A stretch of DNA of 11,666 bases, taken from Chloroflexota bacterium (GTDB lineage: Bacteria > Chloroflexota > Dehalococcoidia > Lucifugimonadales > JACPCL1). Each line of letters starts with the position of its first letter. Within the stretch, counting starts at the first letter, position 1. The position numbers were made by a program, and so were the translations under genes. The DNA lies in contig JACQUI010000321.1 in the NCBI GenBank assembly GCA_016210395.1, positions 1 through 11,666 on the forward strand. Direction: 5' to 3'. Positions 1-6,557 of this stretch are shown here, piece by piece. The notes under the pieces were generated by a model. It made no database searches and was not told the origin of the DNA. It was given only the letters and a program-made list of their open reading frames with translations.

Positions 1-1543
1 CGTTCAGGTCGCTGCCGCCGGTCAGGGAGCAGGTGAAGTTCAGGCCTTCCCAGCTACCCTGGTTGAACTGGGCGCGCCAAGTGGTGGGGTCAAGGATCAC
101 GGGCTCCGTTTCGATGCCAACCGCCTTCCAATACTCCATGAACAGGGCCGGCTCAGGGGCCATCACTCCCGTAGCTGAGGAGAAGACGAGTTTGACCTTG
201 AGGGAGCCAGGCGCATAGCCTGCCTCCTGCAACAGACGTTTGGCCTCGTCCGGGTTGTAGTGGTACCACGGCGGCGCGTCCTTCTCCGTTCTGGGGAAGA
301 GCCGCCCTCCGTCCCAGTCGGTGGGGACGGCGGAGAACCCGATCCGGCCATTTCCGCCGTACAGGGCTTGGATAGACGCCTTGTAATCAATGGCATAGGC
401 CAGGGCCTTCCGCACCCGTATGTCCTCAAAGGGTTTTTTCGTCATGTTGAAGCGCACATGGTTGCTGCAGCCGCTGTTCTGCTCGTTCACGTAGAACTGG
501 CAACCCAGGGCGCCGCAGTTGTCAATGAGCTGCTTGGCGTCGTTCCAGCCACGGTAGGTGTACTGGTCAATCTGGCCGGTGCGGAAGGCGGCGATCCTCG
601 CCGCAGGGTCGGGAATGGTATACCATTCCACCCGGTCCAGGTAGGGCTTGCCGGACTTGAAGTAGGTAGGGTTTTTCTCGGCAAAGAGGTGGTCGTTGGC
701 CACGTACTCCTTTGCGATGAATGCGCCGGTGCCTATGGGCATGGTGTTGATGGAGCCGTCGTCCACCGCCTCCTTGGGGACAAGGGCGTTCAGCGGCCCG
801 ACTATGCTGTAGATGAATGCGCCGTCCACCGATTTCATCTTGAAGACCACTGTGTACCTATCCGGCGCCTCTACCGAGGCAACGTTCTTGTAGATATCCG
901 CAGTCTGGCCGGAGAGCTTGCCGTCGCTGAGGCGTTTGATGTTGTACACCACGTCGTCCGACGTAAACTCGCGGCCGTTGACCGGCGGGATGTTCTGCCA
1001 CTTCACTCCCTGACGCAGCTTGAAGGTGTAGGTCAGCCCATCGTTGCTGATGGACCAGCTTTCTGCCAGGTCGCCCTTGTAGAAGAGCTTGTGGATGTTG
1101 CCCGCGCCTTCAAACGCCTTTTGCAGGTCCATCTCGTAGGTCAGCAGCCTGTTGAAGAAAGGCGGAGAAATGAGGGCGATGGTGGAACCAAAGGGACTGG
1201 CCGAGTCCCATGTCCTCGGAGACGTAGGCTGATCGGTCTTCATGATCCCGCCGTGAGTCTTTTCACCTTTGCCGAGGGTAGCGGGGCTCCAGTCTACCTT
1301 GCTCCAGTGATACTTGGCCAAGAACGGCATCTCCTTCTGGACATCCTCTGGAATCTGAACAAGGCTGGCAGCCGAGGTGGGCGCCGCCGCGGGGCCAGAG
1401 GTTGGCGTGGCTGCGGTCTTGGTAGGCGTCGCCGTCGGTGTGGGGGCCGGCTCCGCTCCGGGAGAACACGCCACCACCAGGAGGGCCGTGGCAGCCGCCA
1501 GCAAGCCCACACGCCGGAGAACGGCCTTCGTGTTGAGTCGCAT
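1..1543 (-). CDS. ABC transporter substrate-binding lipoprotein, family 5 (partial, C-terminus off the window)
   Basis: This is the extracellular solute-binding subunit of a dipeptide/oligopeptide/nickel-type ABC importer. The 514 visible codons are one open frame that runs off the left edge. The ATG at 1543 follows a G-rich ribosome binding site (AAGGGGGGAAG). The N-terminus has an RR-containing n-region, a hydrophobic stretch (residues 12-25) and a lipobox LVVAC with Cys26 as the lipidation site. A Pro/Thr/Ala-rich spacer (about 30-60) follows, as expected for a surface-anchored lipoprotein. Family signatures are FKLRQGVKW near residue 170, followed by DDVVYNIKRL; VRKALAYAID near 375; and NPDEAKRLLQEAGY near 430. 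Two permease genes lie directly upstream on the same strand, and the gap to the nearer one is 75 nt. Placing the binding protein after the permeases differs from the classical dppABCDF order. The ligand cannot be read from sequence; peptides are the family default. Confidence 0.93.
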   Translation of the reverse strand, partial: MRLNTKAVLRRVGLLAAATALLVVACSPGAEPAPTPTATPTKTAATPTSGPAAAPTSAASLVQIPEDVQKEMPFLAKYHWSKVDWSPATLGKGEKTHGGIMKTDQPTSPRTWDSASPFGSTIALISPPFFNRLLTYEMDLQKAFEGAGNIHKLFYKGDLAESWSISNDGLTYTFKLRQGVKWQNIPPVNGREFTSDDVVYNIKRLSDGKLSGQTADIYKNVASVEAPDRYTVVFKMKSVDGAFIYSIVGPLNALVPKEAVDDGSINTMPIGTGAFIAKEYVANDHLFAEKNPTYFKSGKPYLDRVEWYTIPDPAARIAAFRTGQIDQYTYRGWNDAKQLIDNCGALGCQFYVNEQNSGCSNHVRFNMTKKPFEDIRVRKALAYAIDYKASIQALYGGNGRIGFSAVPTDWDGGRLFPRTEKDAPPWYHYNPDEAKRLLQEAGYAPGSLKVKLVFSSATGVMAPEPALFMEYWKAVGIETEPVILDPTTWRAQFNQGSWEGLNFTCSLTGGSDLN

Positions 1544-1618
1544 GACTTCCCCCCTTCGGTGGACCACTACCCAAAGACAACGAGGAATCAAGCGCCCCTA
1601 TCTACTTACTACTTACGT

Positions 1619-2542
1619 TTACGTGCCCCTCAGCCTCGGGTCAAGGACGTCCCGCAGGGCGTCGCCGAAGAGGTTGAAGGCCAGCACCGCCAGGGTGATG
1701 GCAAGGCCGGGGAAGATGCTCAGCCAGGGCGCGCTCTCCATGAACTGGCGGCCTTCTCCGCTGAGCATCATCCCCCAGGACGGCGTCGGCGGCGGCGTGC
1801 CCAGGCCAAGGAAGCTCAGGCTGGCCTCGGTCAGGATGGCGAATCCGAAGAGCACCGAGGCCAAGACGATGATGGGAGCAGCGACATTGGGAAGGACGTG
1901 GCCGAACATGATGCGGAGCTGGCCGGCGCCAATGGCCCGCGCCGCTTCAATGTAGGTGTTCTCTTTCACAGAGAGGACGGCACTACGGATGACGCGCTGG
2001 TTGAACGGGATGATGACGAAACTGATGGCGAACATGACGTTGGTCAAACTGGGCTGCAAGATGGAGACCAGGGCCATGGCCAGAATTATCCCCGGAATCG
2101 TCTGCAACGCATCGGAGATGCGCTGGACAATCGTGTCGAACTTGCCGCCGATGTACCCGCTCAGGATGCCCAGAAAGCTGGCAACGGTGAGGCCGATGCC
2201 GACCGCAATGATCCCCACCTCCATGGAAATTCGAGAGCCGAAGACGACCCTGCTGAATACGTCCCGCCCGATCTGGTCGGTGCCGAAGAAATGACGCACC
2301 GAAGGCCCCTGGAAAGAATCTATAGGATTGATCTGGTAGGCCCCGTACGGCGCGACCACTTCCGCAAACACGGCGGCAATGGCCATCAGGATGAGAAAGA
2401 AGCCGGAGATTGCCCCCAGCGGCTTCCGGCGGGAGAAGGTCATGACGGCCTTCCACGCATCGCTCAGTCTCTGGCCCCAGCCAAGTGGGACCAGCACCAG
2501 GGGTCCTGCGGCTGACTGTCGGGAGCTCATAGTCTTGTCCAT
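1619..2542 (-). CDS. dppC: ABC transporter permease, DppC/OppC type
   Basis: This is the second transmembrane subunit of the importer, 307 aa, the usual size for DppC/OppC. A cytoplasmic N-terminal tail (about 1-42) leads to TM1 (about 43-65). The family signature HFFGTDQIGRDVFSRVVFGSR follows at about 85-104, then the permease core. The EAA loop that docks on the ATPase is at about 199-221 (EAARAIGAGQLRIMFGHVLP). The conserved SFLGLGTPPPTPSWG segment (about 243-257) and the C-terminal DVLDPRLRG are typical of DppC. The ATG at 2542 has GGAAGGGA about 5 nt upstream; a second ATG four codons later has no better site. It lies 33 nt after the DppB-type gene and 75 nt before the binding protein, so the three are probably cotranscribed. 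The symbol reflects the subfamily, not a proven substrate. Confidence 0.95.
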   Translation of the reverse strand: MDKTMSSRQSAAGPLVLVPLGWGQRLSDAWKAVMTFSRRKPLGAISGFFLILMAIAAVFAEVVAPYGAYQINPIDSFQGPSVRHFFGTDQIGRDVFSRVVFGSRISMEVGIIAVGIGLTVASFLGILSGYIGGKFDTIVQRISDALQTIPGIILAMALVSILQPSLTNVMFAISFVIIPFNQRVIRSAVLSVKENTYIEAARAIGAGQLRIMFGHVLPNVAAPIIVLASVLFGFAILTEASLSFLGLGTPPPTPSWGMMLSGEGRQFMESAPWLSIFPGLAITLAVLAFNLFGDALRDVLDPRLRGT

Positions 2543-2575
2543 CGCTTCCCTTCCACCTATATGTGAAACGAACCA

Positions 2576-3529
2576 TTATGCGTAGTGGATTCGTGGGTCC
2601 AGCCACCCATAGACCAGGTCCACGGCCAGGTTCATGAACACGATAAGGCCTGCAATGACAAGGATATTGGCCTGGATCTGCGGGTAGTCGCGCAGGGTGA
2701 TGGACTGAAAGGTCAGCCGCCCCACGCCGGGCAAAGAGAAGATTGTTTCAAGGATCACTGCTCCGCCAACGATGATGCTGATCTGGGCCCCCACGATGGT
2801 GACGACCGGGATCATGGCGTTTTTGAGGGCGTGTCGGAAGATGACCATCTGCTCGCTCAGGCCCTTCGCCCGCGCGGTGCGGATGTAGTCCTGCCGGATG
2901 ACCTCCAGCATGGTGGAGCGGGTCATGCGCATGATGACGGCGGACAGCCGGAAACCCAGGATGAGCGCCGGCCACATGAACTGTTGCAGACTCTTCACGG
3001 GGTCGTCCCAAATCACTGCATAGCCCAGAGGAGGAAGGTAGTTGAACCAGAGCGACATGACGAGAATGATGATGGTGGCGATCCAGAACTCGGGCACCGC
3101 GACGCCCAGAATGGAGATGATGCGGCCCACGTAGTCAACGGCCTTGTCCTGGCGGATGGCGGAGATGATGCCTACGGGGATGCCGACGATCCATGCGATG
3201 ACCAGTCCCATGACGCCAAGCTGGACTGTAACCGGGAGGGCCTTGAGCAGCTCTTCGGTTGCAGGTCGCTGTGCCCAGATGGACTTTCCGAGGTCGCCCT
3301 GGAAGACGCCGCCGAGCCAGGTGACGTACTGCTTGATGAAAGGCTCGTCCAGCCCCAACTGGTGGCGCATCTGGGCAAGCCGCTCGGGAGAGATGGTCTG
3401 GCTCTGATCGGAAAGGGTGGCCATGATCACGTCGCCAGGCAGGATGCGCACAAGAGAGAATATCGCCAGGGAGGCGAGCAGGAGCGTGGGTACGGCAAGA
3501 ATGAGGCGCTTGACTACGTATTTCTGCAC
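2576..3529 (-). CDS. dppB: ABC transporter permease, DppB/OppB type
   Basis: This is the first transmembrane subunit of the peptide/nickel-type importer, 317 aa. It begins with the DppB-type N-terminal TM (MQKYVVKRLILAVPTLLLAS), followed by RILPGDV (about 28-34) and the periplasmic segment MRHQLGLDEPFIKQYVTWL (about 54-72). The core permease domain spans about 95-310. The EAA loop is at about 218-241 (TARAKGLSEQMVIFRHALKN), and the C-terminal GWLDPRIHYA matches the family ending. The start is GTG at 3529, with GGGGAGGT 5-7 nt upstream. It is the first gene of the leftward operon. No ATPase subunit is in the window; those genes may lie beyond the left edge or elsewhere. About 90 bp upstream of the start is a set of 11-nt direct repeats that could be regulatory. 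Confidence 0.95.
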   Translation of the reverse strand: MQKYVVKRLILAVPTLLLASLAIFSLVRILPGDVIMATLSDQSQTISPERLAQMRHQLGLDEPFIKQYVTWLGGVFQGDLGKSIWAQRPATEELLKALPVTVQLGVMGLVIAWIVGIPVGIISAIRQDKAVDYVGRIISILGVAVPEFWIATIIILVMSLWFNYLPPLGYAVIWDDPVKSLQQFMWPALILGFRLSAVIMRMTRSTMLEVIRQDYIRTARAKGLSEQMVIFRHALKNAMIPVVTIVGAQISIIVGGAVILETIFSLPGVGRLTFQSITLRDYPQIQANILVIAGLIVFMNLAVDLVYGWLDPRIHYA

Positions 3530-3619
3530 AGCCTACCTCCCCAACTGTTAGAAGCGACGGACTCAGCCGTCCGCCGGCCAGGACCTTGTCAACTCGATAA
3601 CCATATCCTTGCAGGCGCC

Positions 3620-3663
3620 TGTTTCGCGGGTGTTTCGCGGCTGTTGCGTTCCTGTTACGCACG
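3620..3663. repeat. Four 11-nt direct repeats upstream of the importer operon
   Basis: Four units start exactly 11 nt apart on the plus strand: TGTTTCGCGGG (3620), TGTTTCGCGGC (3631), TGTTGCGTTCC (3642) and TGTTACGCACG (3653). The first two differ only at the last base, and all four share TGTT-N-CG. The array ends 91 bp upstream of the GTG of the DppB-type gene. Direct repeats spaced by one helical turn are a known binding layout for OmpR/PhoB-type response regulators. A regulatory role here is inferred only from spacing and position. Confidence 0.55.
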
Positions 3664-4111
3664 AGCGATGGGGAAAGGTTCCAGAGCACCAATATACGAT
3701 GCCGTTACACCAATAACCTGGAAGGAGGATAGCAACGTCGGTGGTACGCTATGTTATATTACTGCGGAGCCTCGTTGTCAAGGAATACGCTGGATACTGC
3801 GCCAGCGGATACGCAATACATGGTTCACATAGGCATTGCCAGGACTGATACCGCTATTCGTAGCAGAAATAGAGAGCACGTATCTTAGCAGATCCGCCTT
3901 AGGCTGACATAGATATGGAATCACTAAGAATGCCTGTGGCTGCTGTAGTCATATGCACAGACCCTGAAGGGACTGCTACCGCGGCGGCGAAAAGGGGTTC
4001 GAGTGCCCTCTTACCCTGCGCCATCGCATTGCACCGGAGCTTGCCATGAGGCGGCGACCTGGCGAAGGACTGAAGCGAGCGAGCATCTGGGCGGCTGTAA
4101 GCGATGGGCTG

Positions 4112-4120
4112 TGCTAAAAT
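4112..4120 (+). promoter_or_regulatory. Candidate extended -10 promoter for the MscS gene
   Basis: TGCTAAAAT fits the extended -10 pattern TGnTATAAT with one mismatch in the hexamer. No good -35 hexamer is found 16-18 bp upstream, as is tolerated for extended -10 promoters. It would give a leader of about 100 nt ahead of the ATG at 4230. The identification rests on pattern alone. Confidence 0.35.
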
Positions 4121-4229
4121 ACGACTTGCTTTAACCGGGGAAGGCTCGCGAGGGCAGGGAGGATGGCATCCCGTGCCTCCTTCCACCGCCGGTATTCTGC
4201 CCGAGCGCGAACCCGCATAGGTGTGTGCC

Positions 4230-5384
4230 ATGAATCTAGACGCCATGAGAGGAAATGTTTTCTGGGAAATTGGCCTGGCCGTTGGCATCGTTGCAGCCTC
4301 GGTGGCCCTTGCCTTCCTGTTGCTTTGGGTGTTCAAGAGCTTCGTGACGCGCTTGACAGCCAGGACGAAATCCACCCTTGACGACCACATGTTCAAGGCG
4401 GTGCAGCCTTCGGTCGTAACCTTTGTCGTCGTGCAGGGCGTCTACGTTGCTCTGACGGCTATGACCGTGCTCAACGACTATCAGGACAAGATAAACCAGG
4501 CCTGGTCAGTGGTTGTCACCGGCCTGGTGTTCTGGACGCTCCAGCAGGTTATGTCCGGGCTCATCAGATGGTATGCCAGCGGGATAGCCGCTCGTACAAG
4601 CAGTTCGTTTGACGATCGCGCGTTGCCTATTCTGGGACGGATCGTCGGCATCGTTATCCTGGCAATCGGCGGCCTGGCTGTCCTGAAGGAGCTTGGCATC
4701 GAGATCAGCCCGCTCCTGGCAGGCCTGGGCATCGGGGGCTTGGCTATTGCGCTGGCCGTTCAGCCCACACTCACGAACTTCCTTTCGGGGACGTACGTCC
4801 TGTCTGACGGCTCCATTCGCACGGGGGATTTCATCGAGGTGCAGGGCGGCCCCTCGGGCACCGTAGAAGGCGTTGGCTGGCGGGCCACGAAGCTGGTAAC
4901 GCCCCAGAACAACCTGGTCATCATCCCCAACTCCAAGCTCGCGGACAGCATCGTGACGAACTTCAACCAGCCGGGGGTGGCCGTCTCCCTATTCGTCAAC
5001 TGCGGCGTGAGCTACGAGAGCGACCTGGGCAAAGTGGAGCGTGTGGCGCTTGAGGTCATGGAGGAGATGAGGCAGCGCGTATCCCAGGTGGACCCGAGCT
5101 ATCAGCCCATCGTGCTCTTCCGTGACTTCGGGGACTCCAACATCACCTTCATGTGTGTGATGCGAGCGGTTAACCGGGGGGGAAGCTTTGCGGTACAGCA
5201 CGAGCTTGTGAAGGCGTTGCACCGCCGCTTCACCCAGGAAGGGATCGAGATCAACTACCCGGTGCGCAAGCTGGTGATGGCGGACGGGCGCAAAGAGGCG
5301 CCTGCGGATGTAGCGGGCCTGGTGGGGCGCACGGTCCAGACGCCGCATTCCCACATGCAAGACGCTCCCGACGACGGGGGGTAG
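4230..5384 (+). CDS. MscS-family mechanosensitive ion channel
   Basis: This is an inner-membrane channel that would open under membrane tension to release small solutes during hypo-osmotic shock. The 384-aa protein has hydrophobic segments at about 11-36, 60-81, 93-116, 135-155 and 162-184, so it has more membrane spans than the three of E. coli MscS (286 aa). The last is the pore helix: Gly/Ala-rich GLGIGGLAIALAVQPTLTNF matches MscS TM3. The beta-domain signature follows (RTGDFIEVQGGPSGTVEGVG, then LVIIPNSKLADSIVTNF, about 198-245). A cytoplasmic alpha/beta domain follows to about 347, and the last 35 residues are hydrophilic and probably disordered. The ATG at 4230 is preferred because AGGTG sits 7 nt upstream; an in-frame GTG at 4221 has no ribosome binding site. 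The gene stands alone between the divergent importer operon and a convergent hydrolase gene. Confidence 0.93.
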   Translation: MNLDAMRGNVFWEIGLAVGIVAASVALAFLLLWVFKSFVTRLTARTKSTLDDHMFKAVQPSVVTFVVVQGVYVALTAMTVLNDYQDKINQAWSVVVTGLVFWTLQQVMSGLIRWYASGIAARTSSSFDDRALPILGRIVGIVILAIGGLAVLKELGIEISPLLAGLGIGGLAIALAVQPTLTNFLSGTYVLSDGSIRTGDFIEVQGGPSGTVEGVGWRATKLVTPQNNLVIIPNSKLADSIVTNFNQPGVAVSLFVNCGVSYESDLGKVERVALEVMEEMRQRVSQVDPSYQPIVLFRDFGDSNITFMCVMRAVNRGGSFAVQHELVKALHRRFTQEGIEINYPVRKLVMADGRKEAPADVAGLVGRTVQTPHSHMQDAPDDGG

Positions 5385-5407
5385 GGACCTGCCGACCTCA
5401 CCCCGGG

Positions 5408-5431
5408 CCCCTCCCCTAAAAGGGGGAGGGG
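5408..5431. terminator. GC-rich hairpin between convergent genes
   Basis: CCCCTCCCC (5408-5416) and GGGGAGGGG (5423-5431) form a perfect 9-bp stem with a 6-nt loop (TAAAAG). It starts 23 nt after the MscS stop codon. There is no downstream T run, so it is not a textbook intrinsic terminator. It could act as a transcription or decay barrier for either gene, or it may be one of the dispersed intergenic hairpins. Confidence 0.35.
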
Positions 5432-5463
5432 AGGAGCGTTGTCGCAAAAGGCGTGGGTTTCTT

Positions 5464-5491
5464 GTAGGGGCGCGATGTATCGCGCCCCTAC
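5464..5491. repeat. Near-perfect palindrome overlapping the 3' end of the TatD gene
   Basis: The arms GTAGGGGCGCGAT (5464-5476) and ATCGCGCCCCTAC (5479-5491) are perfect 13-bp complements separated by GT. In practice this is a stem of 11-12 bp with a 4-6 nt loop. The right arm contains the TAG stop of the minus-strand TatD gene (5490-5488). The same 12-nt arm sequence GTAGGGGCGCGA recurs at 11426-11437 over the stop codon of the isomerase gene. It may serve as a bidirectional terminator or be a dispersed repeat. Confidence 0.7.
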
Positions 5492-6300
5492 GTTCGTGTT
5501 GGCAAGGCCACCTTGCCTCTCAGCAGGCGCAGCAGGTTGTCCGTGGTGGCGCGGGCCACGGTTTCCACGGAGACTCCTTTCAGCTCGGCCACCTTCTCTG
5601 CCACCAGGCGCACGTCCTTGGGTTCCGTCCAGCGGCTGCGGTGGCGCTTGAAGGGCTGGGGGAAGGAGTCCGTTTCCAGCAGCAACCTCTCCAAGGGCAG
5701 GTATCTCACTACATCCTGCAGGGCCGGCAGGCGCAGGAGCGTCTTGGAGATGGAGACGCTGAGGCCAAGGTTGAAGCACTTCTGCGCCAGCGCTTCGTCC
5801 CACTGGAAGTAGTGCCACGCGCCGCCGACCTCATGGACGCCCTCCTCCGACAGCACGCGCAGCACCTCTTCATGATCAGAGAGCCTTCCGGGGTACTCCC
5901 GGGAGTGGAAGATGACGGGCAGGCCCAACTCCCGAGCAAGGCGCACCTCTTGGCGCAACACTTGCTCCTGGACGTCGATGGGCGGCATGTTGGGCGCGAA
6001 GTCCAGGCCCACCTCGCTGATGCAGACGACGCGCGGACTGGACTGCGCCAGGGCCTTCAGGCGCAGGTAGTCGTCGCCGGTTAACGGCCCCTTGGCCTCT
6101 TCCGGGTGGATGCCGACGCCGGCGTAGACACCTTCGTGCGCTTCGGCCAGCGCGATGGCCTTGTGCGACGATTCCTCATGCACGCCCGCCACGATCAGCA
6201 GGCCGACGCCTGCGTCCCTTGCGCGCTGGAGAATGGCCGGGGCCTCTTCCGGGGCGAACTGGTCAAGGTGCGTGTGGGCGTCGGCGAGGAGTGGTGTCAT
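5488..6300 (-). CDS. TatD-family metal-dependent hydrolase
   Basis: This is a predicted cytoplasmic TIM-barrel metallohydrolase of 270 aa. Characterised TatD proteins are divalent-metal-dependent DNases, but the substrate here is unknown. Metal-site motifs appear in family order: HTH (His9, His11 in LLADAHTHLDQF), GVGIHPEEA (about 61-69), SEVGLD with Glu96, VIFHSRE with His132, GAWHYF with His163, and LLLETDSF with Asp211. The ATG at 6300 is chosen because the barrel starts at once; upstream residues are low-complexity and resemble no known domain. The ribosome binding site is weak (CAAGAA directly before the ATG), so the start is less certain than the fold. The stop codon lies inside a palindromic repeat. 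The gene is downstream of the M20 peptidase on the same strand, but a 257-nt gap with a repeat argues against tight coupling. Confidence 0.88.
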   Translation of the reverse strand: MTPLLADAHTHLDQFAPEEAPAILQRARDAGVGLLIVAGVHEESSHKAIALAEAHEGVYAGVGIHPEEAKGPLTGDDYLRLKALAQSSPRVVCISEVGLDFAPNMPPIDVQEQVLRQEVRLARELGLPVIFHSREYPGRLSDHEEVLRVLSEEGVHEVGGAWHYFQWDEALAQKCFNLGLSVSISKTLLRLPALQDVVRYLPLERLLLETDSFPQPFKRHRSRWTEPKDVRLVAEKVAELKGVSVETVARATTDNLLRLLRGKVALPTRT

Positions 6301-6389
6301 TTCTTGATGGGGACCCAAATGGGCGTGCGTTGGCTGTAGCGCGGCGCGGGCTGCTGCCGCAGCCCTTTCTGCCAGATCGCGCGAGTGAG

Positions 6390-6456
6390 AGATGCTTCGC
6401 GAGGCACTCGCACATGATGAAGGACGTTGTTTGACCGCCTCGCTCCAGCATGACAG
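6390..6456 (-). repeat. Hairpin repeat element, copy A
   Basis: Read on the minus strand this is a 67-bp element that starts CTGTCATGCTGGAGCGAGGC and ends GCCTCGCGAAGCATCT. It is related to copies at 7811-7876 and 11498-11562. GCGAGGC (6399-6405) pairs with GCCTCGC (6437-6443), and ATGCT pairs with AGCAT further out, leaving a loop of about 31 nt. It lies between the M20 peptidase and TatD genes, in a 257-bp gap where I see no gene. Confidence 0.65.
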
Positions 6457-6557
6457 TGGGCTACCGCCCTTTTGATGCAACAGCCACCGCTACCTGACTG
6501 AGGCGGTATTGGTAATGCGTCCCTTCGGGCCATCCGTTTGGACGCTCGCGGAGTTGC

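Larger units (their letters stand above)
3530..4229. other. Gene-free divergent intergenic region (700 bp)
   Basis: No coding frame with a convincing start, ribosome binding site or family similarity is visible on either strand. The stretch separates the leftward importer operon from the rightward MscS gene and should contain both promoters. Visible elements are the four 11-nt direct repeats (3620-3663), an isolated TTGACA on the minus strand (3592-3587) with no good -10 at standard spacing, a 6-bp inverted repeat CGCTGG/CCAGCG (3788-3793 and 3802-3807, 8-nt loop), and an extended -10 at 4112-4120. An AAGGAGG at about 3721-3728 is not followed by a usable start codon. A decayed gene or a small RNA is possible, but nothing specific supports either. 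Confidence 0.6.

Noticed and set aside
260..2515. A 751-codon open frame on the plus strand
   Set aside because: It is antisense to the binding-protein and DppC-type genes, which have clear family motifs. The translation is Arg/Gly/His/Asp-rich with no recognisable domain, typical of the opposite strand of high-GC genes.
3587..3592. Perfect -35 hexamer TTGACA on the minus strand ahead of the importer operon
   Set aside because: At 16-18 bp spacing the -10 position is GC-rich (CGGCTG), so no complete promoter can be claimed.
2585..3832. A 415-codon open frame on the plus strand
   Set aside because: It is antisense to the DppB-type gene and shows no family motif. Its tail into the intergenic region has no independent support.
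3994..4010. tRNA-like T-arm (GGGGTTCGAGTGCCC)
   Set aside because: The base pair next to the loop is a G-G mismatch, and no matching anticodon arm, D-arm or acceptor stem can be placed around it.
4155..4185. Possible hairpin in the MscS leader (GGAGG with CCTCC)
   Set aside because: The stem is only 5 bp with a loop of about 13 nt, and no riboswitch-like conserved core is visible. It is too weak to call.
3899..4396. A 165-codon frame on the minus strand in the divergent gap
   Set aside because: It overlaps the start of the MscS gene and lacks recognisable domains. Its composition is mixed and Arg/Ser/Pro-rich, and no family resemblance is visible.
6301..6480. Sixty-residue N-terminal extension of the TatD protein
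   Set aside because: The extension is translated through hairpin repeat copy A and is low-complexity. The TatD barrel begins exactly at the ATG at 6300.
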